Assembly: GCF_900101595.1 (NCBI RefSeq)
Contig: NZ_FMYY01000012.1
Span: 14,279 to 78,278 of the forward strand
DNA length: 64,000 nt
Origin: Paenibacillus sp. cl123
GTDB taxonomy: Bacteria > Bacillota > Bacilli > Paenibacillales > NBRC-103111
Direction of reading: 5' to 3'
This document shows positions 38,975 to 46,834 of the stretch, one piece after another; positions within the stretch are counted from its first letter, which is position 1; each line of letters opens with the position of its first letter. The position numbers and the translations under genes are program-made. The notes under the pieces are model-generated. The model saw only the letters and a program-made list of their open reading frames with translations. It did not search any database and had not been told where the DNA came from.

Positions 38975-40468
38975 ATGAACTATATCGAAGAACCGGCACG
39001 CCGTATTCCTGTGGTTGCGGAGCCGGACGTGCTCGTCGTCGGCGGCGGTCCCGCCGGCATCGGGGCGGCGGTTGCGGCCGCCCGCAACGGCGCCAAGGTG
39101 CTGCTGATCGAGCGGTACGGCTTTGTCGGAGGCAATCTGACGGTGGCAATGGTCAATCCGATGTTTACGTTTCACGATATCCAGGGAAAGCAGGTTATTC
39201 GCGGAGTGGCGGGCGAGCTGGTGGACCGGTTAGTAGCCAAAACGGTGTCTCCGGGCCACGTAACGGACCTGACGTTCGATAATGCGTCGATGTCGCCGTT
39301 CGACCCGGAAGGCATGAAGCTTGTGCTGTTCGAGCTGCTGGAGGAGGCGGGGGTCGAGCTGATGCTCCATACGACGTTCGCCGATGCGTACACGGATGAT
39401 CAGGGCCGGGTCACCGGCGTCATCGTCGAAAATAAGTCGGGACGGCAGGCGATCCATCCGAAGCTGGTCATCGACTGCTCGGCGGATGCCGATGTCGTGG
39501 CGCGGATCGGGGCGCCATTCGTCAAGGGACGCGAGTCCGACGGGGCGATGCAGCCGGTCACTTTGTTTTACCGCGTGGCGGGCGTCGATATTCCCGGCTT
39601 GAAGGCATGGATGAAGGCGAATCGGCAGCTGTTGAAGGACGCGCCGACCGATGAGGAGATCGATGCGCAGAGCGCGCTTGCTTTCCTCGGGATGAAGGAG
39701 ATCATCAAGCAGGCGATGGAAAACGGTGATTATCCGAAGGACGCTGCGCCTCGCATTCTGATGTATGAGCTGCCTCAGCAGGGGCAATTCGCCGTCAACT
39801 GCACCCGGCTTCAAGGGATCGACGGCACGAACGTCGCCGACCTGACGCGCGCTGAGGTGGAGACGAGGAAGCAGGCATGGGCCGTCACCGAATTTATGAA
39901 ACGGCATATCGGCGGCTTTGAGCAGGCCTATATGCTCGATACGGGCGTGCAGGTGGGCGTTCGCGAGACGCGGCATATTGTCGGCGATTATACGATGACC
40001 GAGGACGATGTGCTCAGCAGCCGGGCCTTCGAGGACGGAATTGCCTGCGGCACGTTCGCCATCGATATTCATCCGCCGGAAGGCGAGCAGCAGGTGTTTA
40101 CCGGCTCGGGCAAAGCCGTCTACGAAATTCCTTACCGCAGCCTGCTGCCCCAGGGCGTGCATAATGTGCTGGTCGCCGGGCGCTGCATATCCGCTACGCA
40201 TAACGCGTTTGGCTCGGTGCGCGTGATGGCGACGGCGATGGGCATAGGGCAGGGAGCCGGGACGGCGGGAGCGCTCGCGGTCAAGCGAGGGCTGACGACC
40301 CGCGAGGTGGACGCCGGCGAAGTCAGACGGCTGCTGCTGGAGCAGGGGCAATATTTGATGACCGAGGAAGCGGCTACCGTGATCGACGAGTCGCTGCGGC
40401 TGCTCAAGTCGGATGGCTCCGGCGGCACGGCCAGCCATCACAATCCGTTTGCCAAGCAGTCCAGTTGA
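38975..40468 (+). CDS. FAD-dependent oxidoreductase in the arabinan-type operon
   Basis: The 497-residue protein starts at ATG 38975 behind GCTGGAGGAAC. The dinucleotide-binding motif VLVVGGGPAGIGAAVAAARNG and the following LLIERYGFVGGNLT identify the FAD-dependent oxidoreductase family often recorded as FAD_oxidored. A second signature VIDCSADADVVARIGAPFV and a C-terminal CISATHNAFGSVRVMATAMGIGQGAG complete the fold. Members recur in carbohydrate operons of Paenibacillus with unknown substrate. A paralogue lies at 48978-50327. Confidence 0.88.
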   Translation: MNYIEEPARRIPVVAEPDVLVVGGGPAGIGAAVAAARNGAKVLLIERYGFVGGNLTVAMVNPMFTFHDIQGKQVIRGVAGELVDRLVAKTVSPGHVTDLTFDNASMSPFDPEGMKLVLFELLEEAGVELMLHTTFADAYTDDQGRVTGVIVENKSGRQAIHPKLVIDCSADADVVARIGAPFVKGRESDGAMQPVTLFYRVAGVDIPGLKAWMKANRQLLKDAPTDEEIDAQSALAFLGMKEIIKQAMENGDYPKDAAPRILMYELPQQGQFAVNCTRLQGIDGTNVADLTRAEVETRKQAWAVTEFMKRHIGGFEQAYMLDTGVQVGVRETRHIVGDYTMTEDDVLSSRAFEDGIACGTFAIDIHPPEGEQQVFTGSGKAVYEIPYRSLLPQGVHNVLVAGRCISATHNAFGSVRVMATAMGIGQGAGTAGALAVKRGLTTREVDAGEVRRLLLEQGQYLMTEEAATVIDESLRLLKSDGSGGTASHHNPFAKQSS

Positions 40469-40490
40469 AAATAGAGAGGAGACTGCTTTT

Positions 40491-42020
40491 ATGATAAAGG
40501 CGCTTGTTACGCTGCACCCGCAAGAGCGGCTGGGTGCGGTCGATCCATATATATACGGACAATATTTCGAACATCTCGGCAACTGCATCTATCCGGCGGT
40601 TTCCGATCACGGCTCGCCTTTGGCCGATGAGCGGGGGCTGCGCCGGGATGTGGTCGAAGCGGCGCGGGAGCTCGATGTACCCGTCATTCGCTGGCCCGGC
40701 GGCTGCTTCGTCGACCTGTATGACTGGAAGGACGGGGTTGGCCCACGGGAGCAGCGTCCGGTGCGCTACAATTGGCATTGGGGGGGACTGGAATCCAATC
40801 AATTCGGCACGGACGAGTTTCTGCACTGGTGCGAGCAGGCGGGAGCGGAGCCCTACATCAATGTCAACTTGGGGACCGGCACGCTGATCGACTCGCTGCG
40901 ATGGATCGATTACTGCAACGGACGGGAAACGGCGGATGCCGCCTGGCGAAAAGCAAACGGCCGTGACGAGCCGTATAACGTCAAGCTGTGGGGCATCGGC
41001 AACGAGACGTGGGGGCATTGGGAAGCGGGACAGCTGAGCGCCTCCGACTATGCCGGCAGGCTGGCCAACTGGGCGCAGTTCGCCAAGAAGTACGACAGCT
41101 CCCTGCAGCTTCTCGGCGTAGGCTCTTACGAAGGCAAGGACCACGACTGGGACCGCAAAGTGCTCGAAGCCGCAGCCGGTTATCTGCACTACCTCACGGT
41201 TCATATCTACGGCTGCTCGATCGACCGCGAATCGACGGACGAATATTATCCGATCGTATTTACTCCGGTGTACTTCGAGCAGCGGATGAGGGAGATGCGG
41301 CAGACGGTGGCGGACACGCTCCGGGACTCGAAGATGCAGCTGAAGCAGCCGATCCGGCTGTCGCTTGACGAATGGAATATCCGCCATTATGAGCCGGACC
41401 CCCAGCGTGGAGAAGGAGCGTACCGGCTGAACCGCAACAGTCCGCGCAATTTGCAGGACGCGCTGTTCGTCGCCGGCGTGCTGAATGCGATGATTCGCCT
41501 CAGCCCGGATGTCGGCATGGCCAACTATGTATTTCTCGTCAACGGCAACGGCGTCATGAATGTGACGGAGGACGGTGTCGTGAAGACTCCGCTCTATTAC
41601 GTATTCCAGCAGTACCGGAAGTGGATGGTGGGGGAGCATGTCCGCCTGGATATCCAGTCGCCCGCGATGATGACCCCGGCGCCGAAGGTAAGCAACCCGG
41701 AGTATACGAAGGAGCTCGCTCTGGCACACCGGCCCGTCCAAGCTCCGCTGCTTGACGCGGTTGCCGTGATCCCTGAAGAGGGCGGGCTGCATATCTCGCT
41801 CACGAACCGTCATCTGACGGAGGGAGCCGAGATTGCGCTGGAGCTGCCGGCAGGCATGAAAATAGCGCAGCAATGGACGCTGACCCATGACGATATCCAT
41901 GCCGCGAATACGCCGGCCTCCCCGGACACTGTCGTCCCGGTCTGGGCGGAGCATAAGGGGGGAGCGGCGGTTAGCGTGCCGCCGCACAGCCTGGTGCTGC
42001 TCAAGTGCGAGAATAGCTAA
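40491..42020 (+). CDS. GH51 alpha-L-arabinofuranosidase
   Basis: The 509-residue protein starts at ATG 40491 behind AGAGAGGAGAC. It has no signal peptide, so it acts in the cytoplasm on imported oligosaccharides. Family GH51 is shown by YIYGQYFEHLG, VIRWPGGCFVDLYDWKDGVGP, acid/base Glu172 in GIGNETWG and nucleophile Glu294 in SLDEWNI, followed by a beta-sandwich C-terminal domain. It removes alpha-L-arabinofuranosyl groups from arabinan or arabinoxylan fragments (established for the family). It ends the importer operon. Confidence 0.95.
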   Translation: MIKALVTLHPQERLGAVDPYIYGQYFEHLGNCIYPAVSDHGSPLADERGLRRDVVEAARELDVPVIRWPGGCFVDLYDWKDGVGPREQRPVRYNWHWGGLESNQFGTDEFLHWCEQAGAEPYINVNLGTGTLIDSLRWIDYCNGRETADAAWRKANGRDEPYNVKLWGIGNETWGHWEAGQLSASDYAGRLANWAQFAKKYDSSLQLLGVGSYEGKDHDWDRKVLEAAAGYLHYLTVHIYGCSIDRESTDEYYPIVFTPVYFEQRMREMRQTVADTLRDSKMQLKQPIRLSLDEWNIRHYEPDPQRGEGAYRLNRNSPRNLQDALFVAGVLNAMIRLSPDVGMANYVFLVNGNGVMNVTEDGVVKTPLYYVFQQYRKWMVGEHVRLDIQSPAMMTPAPKVSNPEYTKELALAHRPVQAPLLDAVAVIPEEGGLHISLTNRHLTEGAEIALELPAGMKIAQQWTLTHDDIHAANTPASPDTVVPVWAEHKGGAAVSVPPHSLVLLKCENS

Positions 42021-42244
42021 GGGTTGTGGGAGGCCGGACAGCCAGTCTGCCGAATCTTGACCCGCCCCGGTATCCGGTTCCGTCTCCGGCATGTTCGCCT
42101 TGCTCCAGCGGTGACGGGATACACCGGATTTCTTCTTGGACGCCTGTCAGCAGGTCTTTGCTTGGCATATCCCGAATATTATGGATGATAGGGAACGGCT
42201 TTCTGCGGCGACCGGCCATGCAGCGGCCGTTAGGGGGGATTGCG

Positions 42245-42643
42245 ATGCAGGCAGGCTTCTGGATCAGGCTGGGGGCGATTGTGCTGGATGCGCTAATAGT
42301 TGCCATACCGCTGGCCATCCTATCGTCGATCATCAGCGGAGGAGGAGGGGAGCAGGAGAAACTGACGAACGTGCTGTCCTTTCTTTATTCGTTACTGGTT
42401 CCGGTATTTTGGAGAGGCTTTACGCTAGGAAAGCGGGTATGCGGTATCCGGATCGCCAAGCTGGACGGTTCGCCGCCCGGACTGGGCACGATGCTGCTGC
42501 GCAACGCAGTTGGCGGGATTGTGTACGGGCTGACGATGGGCCTGGCCGTCATCATCAGCATCGTGATGATTGCGGCGCGAGACGATAAACGGTCCCTGCA
42601 CGACTTTATTGCAGGGACCGAGGTGGTCTATGATAGGGGATAA
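42245..42643 (+). CDS. RDD family membrane protein
   Basis: The 132-residue protein starts at ATG 42245 behind TTAGGGGGGA. The RDD signature includes FWIRLGAIVLDALI and FTLGKRVCGIRIAKLDGSPPG, with about three hydrophobic segments and a C-terminal RSLHDFIAGTEVVY. The family is widespread and mostly of unknown function; some members are linked to ion exchange. It has no clear link to the neighbouring sugar genes. Confidence 0.88.
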   Translation: MQAGFWIRLGAIVLDALIVAIPLAILSSIISGGGGEQEKLTNVLSFLYSLLVPVFWRGFTLGKRVCGIRIAKLDGSPPGLGTMLLRNAVGGIVYGLTMGLAVIISIVMIAARDDKRSLHDFIAGTEVVYDRG

Positions 42644-42666
42644 CCGGAAGTATATACCGATGGAGA

Positions 42667-42706
42667 AAAGCTAAAGTCCGCCAAGGGGACTTTAGCTTAT
42701 TTTTTT
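42667..42706 (+). terminator. Rho-independent terminator between convergent genes
   Basis: AAGCTAAAGTCC pairs with GGACTTTAGCTT around a short loop and is followed by ATTTTTTT. It ends the RDD transcript just before the convergent GH105 gene. Confidence 0.85.
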
Positions 42707-42712
42707 GCTTTA

Positions 42713-43843
42713 TTAAGGCTGGTAGGGTTGAGCTTTGCTCATTTCCACGCACATGAGGATAAAGGCGCCGGCGCCGTGCAGATCGTTTTCGCTCGTAGGA
42801 CGGGCAATGTAATGGGCATAGTCCCCGATTCCCGTGCCGATGCAGATTTGGCCGATGACGACGTGGCCATTCTCGTCAAGCTTCAGCGTGTCGATGACTC
42901 CTTGATAGCCTTTCCAGGCATATTGCAGATAGGAAGCGTCCAGGTAGCCGAAGCGCACGGCTTTGGCGATGGCATGAACGTACAGGGCGGTGCAGGAGTT
43001 TTCGAGCCAGTTGTCCGGCCTGTCGCCCTTGTCCACTACCTGGTACCACAAGCCGGTAGCCGCATCCTGGAAGGGAATCAGAGACTTGAGCAGGTCCTGG
43101 AGGATAGCTGTCAGGGCCGGTTTATCCGGGTGGTCCTCAGGAAGATGCTCGAACATCTCGAGCAGGGCGACCGGATACCAGCCGATTGCACGGCCCCAGA
43201 ACTCCGGAGCAAGACCGGTTGCAGGGTCGGACCAAGCCGCTTTCCGGGTTTCATCCCAGCCATGATACAGCAGGCCGGTCCGCGGGTCCTTGGTATGCTT
43301 CTCCATCAGGATAGCCTGGAAGGTCATCATGTCGTAATACTCGCTGAAGCCAAATGTCCTGCCGAATTGGACGGCGATCGGACCGGCCATGTACAAGCCG
43401 TCCAGCCACATCTGATTCGGATAGCGTCCTTTATGCCAGAAACCGCCGGACGGGTTGGTTGGCCATGACTTCAACAGCGGAACAAGCGTATGCAGCGCCT
43501 TTTTGTACCGCTCGTCGCCTGTCCGCTCGTACAGCGTAAACAGAAGCACGCCCGGCTGAATATCGTCCAGCTCGTCGGGGTTGAACTTGCGGATGCTGCC
43601 GTCCGCAAGAATTTGGCTGTCCACCCACCGCTTCAAATAATCGTAATAGGTGTCGTTCCCAGTCTCCCGCCAGCATTTTTCCATGCCCGAGAGAAACACG
43701 CCTTGATGATAGTGGAACCGGTCCGGGGGAAGCTGCTCCGGTTCGAATCGGAACATCAGCGCTTCGCAGGCTTTTTCGGCCCACTGGATGGGGCTCCATG
43801 CCTGTTGAACCTCATTTATGGCCTTGGACTCTGAAGAATTCAT
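42713..43843 (-). CDS. GH105/GH88-type unsaturated glycuronyl hydrolase (YteR-like)
   Basis: The 376-residue cytoplasmic protein is taken from ATG 43843; GAGGAG lies about 10 nt before it, while ATG 43852 is too close. The (alpha/alpha)6 barrel is suggested by YHQGVFLSGMEKCW, NQMWLDGLYMAGPIAVQFG (an Asp in this motif is the likely catalytic residue), EFWGRAIGWYPVALLEMFEHLPED and NWLENSCTALYVHAIAKAV. This family removes the unsaturated uronic acid left by rhamnogalacturonan or pectate lyases (established). It is divergent from an AraC regulator that probably controls it. Confidence 0.92.
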   Translation of the reverse strand: MNSSESKAINEVQQAWSPIQWAEKACEALMFRFEPEQLPPDRFHYHQGVFLSGMEKCWRETGNDTYYDYLKRWVDSQILADGSIRKFNPDELDDIQPGVLLFTLYERTGDERYKKALHTLVPLLKSWPTNPSGGFWHKGRYPNQMWLDGLYMAGPIAVQFGRTFGFSEYYDMMTFQAILMEKHTKDPRTGLLYHGWDETRKAAWSDPATGLAPEFWGRAIGWYPVALLEMFEHLPEDHPDKPALTAILQDLLKSLIPFQDAATGLWYQVVDKGDRPDNWLENSCTALYVHAIAKAVRFGYLDASYLQYAWKGYQGVIDTLKLDENGHVVIGQICIGTGIGDYAHYIARPTSENDLHGAGAFILMCVEMSKAQPYQP

Positions 43844-43934
43844 AGCAATCATTCTCCTCTGTTTATATGCTTAGGCTTATATTAGCATGGAGAATATGTA
43901 CATTTTTTGCATAAATGAATGTATTCTTCTTATA

Positions 43935-43964
43935 TTTTGCGATCTATACGCTGCAGGGTATAAT
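43935..43964 (+). promoter_or_regulatory. Promoter of the AraC regulator
   Basis: TATAAT at 43959-43964 is preceded at 18 bp by a weak TTTTGC. It lies in the intergenic space shared with the divergent GH105 gene. Confidence 0.45.
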
Positions 43965-43983
43965 AGAAGCAAGCGAATGGGGG

Positions 43984-44859
43984 ATGAATGATATGCAGTT
44001 CGCCAATGATCAAGGGACGTTTTCCGTCTCCCACCGAAAGGCGCAAAGTCATCATATGGCCGCTAATCATTTTCACAGCACGTATGAGATTTTTTATTTG
44101 ATGTCCGGCAAAAGAGAGTTTTTTATTAAGGACCGGACGATCATCGTCAGCGAAGGCGATGTGGTTATTATTTCGCCGAATATTTTGCACCGGACGACGA
44201 ACACGGAAAAGCCCAGGCATGAGCGGCTTATCATCAATATGCATGAGAGCTGCATGGGGACGGTGAACGGCTCCTACCGGGAGGCGCTGCAGCCGCTGTT
44301 CGAGAAGGAATACCTTGTGGTCAGACGTTCGCTGCATGACCGAGGCTCCTTGGAGGCGCTCGCTCGCATGCTCATGCAGGAGATGCTGGACCGAAGGTCC
44401 GGCTTTGAAATGTATGCGCAGACTTTGGCCATGCAGCTGCTTATCGTCTGCTGCCGGCATATTCAGCAGGACAGCGCGGAGCCGCTGGAAGCTCCGAGTC
44501 CGATGCATGAAAGAATGTCGGAGGTTGCCCGCTATATCAACGAGCACTATATGGAGGAGCTGACGCTTGATTTCCTGGCGCAAACATTTTTTGTCAGCCC
44601 TTATTATTTAAGCCGCTGCTTCAAAGAAGCGACAGGCTTTACGTTCGTGGAGTATCTGAACAGCGTCAGGATCAAGGAAGCGAAGAAACTGCTGGAGCAA
44701 TCCGCAATGAAGGTCAATCTGATCGCCAAGAAGGTCGGCTTCGGCAGTGTGACGCATTTCGGACGCGTGTTCAAGTCTGTCACCGGGCAGGTGCCTTTAT
44801 TCTATAGAAAAGGAAAGCAGGCGCAGCCGGTCGGCCTCGGTTCCAGCGCACGGGATTAA
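43984..44859 (+). CDS. AraC family regulator with cupin sensor
   Basis: The 291-residue protein is taken from ATG 43984; ATG 43993 is equally good because AATGGGGG is 9 nt before it. The N-terminal half is a cupin-like sensor (HFHSTYEIFYLMSGKREFFIKD ... GDVVIISPNILHRT). The C-terminal half carries two AraC HTH motifs (ELTLDFLAQTFFVSPYYLSRCFKEATGFTF and NLIAKKVGFGSVTHFGRVFKSVTGQVP). It is divergent from GH105 and probably regulates it. A TATAAT at 43959-43964 provides its promoter. Confidence 0.9.
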   Translation: MNDMQFANDQGTFSVSHRKAQSHHMAANHFHSTYEIFYLMSGKREFFIKDRTIIVSEGDVVIISPNILHRTTNTEKPRHERLIINMHESCMGTVNGSYREALQPLFEKEYLVVRRSLHDRGSLEALARMLMQEMLDRRSGFEMYAQTLAMQLLIVCCRHIQQDSAEPLEAPSPMHERMSEVARYINEHYMEELTLDFLAQTFFVSPYYLSRCFKEATGFTFVEYLNSVRIKEAKKLLEQSAMKVNLIAKKVGFGSVTHFGRVFKSVTGQVPLFYRKGKQAQPVGLGSSARD

Positions 44860-44986
44860 AGGGTTCGAAGCCCGACGGGTACCCGGCTGAGCTGCATATG
44901 GAGCGGGCGGAACGGCGGCATGCCTGCGAGCTTTTGGGGCTTTAAACGGGCAGTCACCCGGTGCGAAAAAAAGTGAAAAACATGGC

Positions 44987-45015
44987 TTGCATTTCCTGAA
45001 CGGATGTAGTATATT
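44987..45015 (+). promoter_or_regulatory. Promoter of the tRNA operon
   Basis: TTGCAT (44987-44992) and TATATT (45010-45015) with a 17-bp spacer lie about 80 bp before the first tRNA. Confidence 0.75.
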
Positions 45016-45097
45016 GTAAAAGCTGATTGAACGGGGCGACGTTTTCAAGAAAGACAAGCCTTATCCGATACATGTGCGGAACGCAGCATTTAACTGA

Positions 45098-45174
<77 letters not shown>

Positions 45175-45187
45175 AATTTATCGACGT

Positions 45188-45264
45188 GGAGCCGTGGTGT
45201 AGAGGCCTAACATGCCTGCCTGTCACGCAGGAGACCGCGGGTTCGAATCCCGTCGGCTCCGCCA
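45188..45264 (+). tRNA. tRNA-Asp (GTC)
   Basis: The 77-nt cloverleaf has acceptor GGAGCCG/CGGCTCC, anticodon GTC in CTGTCAC and encoded GCCA. Its last 18 nt are duplicated about 117 bp downstream. Confidence 0.97.
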
Positions 45265-45412
45265 GATATAACATCCTGCAGCAACGGGATGAGAACCCGC
45301 AGGGTTCGTCGAAGCATAAGCTTCGTAAGGTATACATCGCAGTCTCGGAGTGAAACGAAGAGCATCCCGTCGGCTCCGCCAGATATAACATCCTGCAGCA
45401 ACGGGATGAGAA
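45247..45412 (+). repeat. 49-bp direct repeat that duplicates the tRNA-Asp 3' end
   Basis: The same 49 bases occur at 45247-45295 and 45364-45412. The first copy includes the final 18 nt of tRNA-Asp; the second lacks the rest of the gene. A hairpin (CGAAGC ATAA GCTTCG) lies between the copies. Each copy carries an inverted pair CCCGT / ACGGG. The stretch has no gene. Confidence 0.95.
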
Positions 45413-45429
45413 GTGTTTCATTAACAGTT

Positions 45430-45504
45430 GCGGAAGTGGCTCAGCGGTAGAGCATCGCCTTGCCAAGGCGAGGGTCGCGGGTTCGATTCCCGTCTTCCGC
45501 TCCA
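45430..45504 (+). tRNA. tRNA-Gly (GCC)
   Basis: The 75-nt cloverleaf has acceptor GCGGAAG/CTTCCGC, anticodon GCC in CTTGCCAAG, T-arm GGTTCGATTCC and encoded TCCA. Confidence 0.97.
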
Positions 45505-45519
45505 TTTCAATACTAACGT

Positions 45520-45596
45520 CGGGACGTAGCTCAGCTTGGTAGAGCACCTGGTTTGGGACCAGGGGGTCGCATGTTCAAATCGTGTCGTCCCGACCA
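45520..45596 (+). tRNA. tRNA-Pro (TGG)
   Basis: The 77-nt cloverleaf has acceptor CGGGACG/CGTCCCG, anticodon TGG in the TTTGGGA loop, and encoded ACCA. Confidence 0.97.
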
Positions 45597-45624
45597 TTAT
45601 TATCTCATAATGAAATTGCCGGAA

Positions 45625-45650
45625 AGCCTTATTGCATAAGGTTTTTTTTG
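45625..45650 (+). terminator. Terminator of the tRNA operon
   Basis: CCTTAT and ATAAGG pair around TGC and are followed by eight T. Confidence 0.85.
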
Positions 45651-45713
45651 TTTTTCCGGGAAAATTTGCAGGTGCAAAAATGGATGGGCCGTCATGCTCG
45701 GCAACACGGCGCC

Positions 45714-46697
45714 TCAAACTGTGGTATCGGACTCGCTCGGCAACGGTTTAGACTTTTTCATCAACGGCGCAAGCTGTACGGCAACAATGGCCGTTCCGAC
45801 GAGACATAACGCGCCTGCTTGCAAATAGGTAATACTGCGTCCGAGAAACAAAATATCCAGCAGGGCAACTTCCAGCAGCATTAAATTATTAATGAGGCTG
45901 CTTTCATAGGCGCGCAGCTGCTTTTGGGACCAAGTCCAAAGCGTAAAGGCTAGTGCTCCATTGATGGGCCCAAGCCATAACAAAATGAGGATCAGCTTTA
46001 TAGAGTAAGGGGGCATACCCTCTAGGATGAATCCGGTGACTAGCATGCCTGCAGCTCCGATCAGCATGGGTGTAAGAACGAGTGCGGAAGGCGCTGTTTG
46101 TTTTCGGGAAAGCAAATAACGGGAGTAGGTCAAGTGCGCAACGTTACCAACACAGGATAGCAGGATGAAGACGATGCCGATCAGACTGCTTTGGGCAAAA
46201 TGCCACGGATAAAAGTAAGTGACGATGCCGGCCATGGCGGCGAGCACAGCCATGAAGGTGGCGCGGCTCTTTAACTCGCGCAGCCAAAATGCGTCAACTA
46301 TGAGCAGGAACAGCATGTTTCCCACCGATAGAAACATGTTGGACTGCATAGGCGTCAAAAAAAACTGGCCTGCATACTGAAGTCCTTGTGCCAGAACAAA
46401 CCCGGTAATTCCGAGAAACAAAAAGTTTTTCCACGTCAGCTTCCATTTCTCCTGTGAACCTTCTCTATGAACGCTTTGAGCTTCATGTCCTCCATCTCGC
46501 CGAACATGCTTTTGATCACGAAGCCGCAGCACCACCCATAAGGTTAACGCCGCTGCGCTGTAACGCATGCCTGCCAGGGTAAAGGGACCTACGCCCTCCA
46601 CAAACGCATATTGATTCAAAATGTAAGAGGAGGACCATAATAGCGTTACAAAGACGGCTGCTGTAATCGAAAGCGCGCGAATCATCGAGTTTTCCAT
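45714..46697 (-). CDS. DMT superfamily (EamA) transporter
   Basis: The 327-residue membrane protein has about ten hydrophobic segments in two EamA repeats (opening ITAAVFVTLLWSSSYILNQYA and FLFLGITGFVLAQGLQYAGQFF). A cytoplasmic loop of about 25 charged residues (RDQKHVRRDGGHEAQ) separates the second and third segments. Members export metabolites or amino acids. It is divergent from an SgrR-like regulator, which probably controls it through the shared 137-bp spacer. Confidence 0.9.
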   Translation of the reverse strand: MENSMIRALSITAAVFVTLLWSSSYILNQYAFVEGVGPFTLAGMRYSAAALTLWVVLRLRDQKHVRRDGGHEAQSVHREGSQEKWKLTWKNFLFLGITGFVLAQGLQYAGQFFLTPMQSNMFLSVGNMLFLLIVDAFWLRELKSRATFMAVLAAMAGIVTYFYPWHFAQSSLIGIVFILLSCVGNVAHLTYSRYLLSRKQTAPSALVLTPMLIGAAGMLVTGFILEGMPPYSIKLILILLWLGPINGALAFTLWTWSQKQLRAYESSLINNLMLLEVALLDILFLGRSITYLQAGALCLVGTAIVAVQLAPLMKKSKPLPSESDTTV

Positions 46698-46756
46698 AAC
46701 AGTTGCTTTCCTTCCTTCTTTGACTAGGCTGTCGGTAACTCCATAGTAAACTTGTG

Positions 46757-46805
46757 AAAAGGGGATAAAAAGAGTAGGATTTTCATTATAATAATTTCCC
46801 CTTTT
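46757..46805. promoter_or_regulatory. Inverted repeat around the SgrR-like gene promoter
   Basis: AAAAGGGGA (46757-46765) and TCCCCTTTT (46797-46805) form inverted arms that flank a TATAAT box at 46787-46792. It lies between the divergent exporter and regulator genes and could be an operator. Confidence 0.45.
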
Positions 46806-46834
46806 AATTGATCACTTTGTTTAAGGAGAGCCGT

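Noticed and set aside
40404-42092. Long minus-strand frame opposite GH51
   Set aside because: GH51 has both catalytic glutamates in the opposite frame; this one has no recognisable motif.
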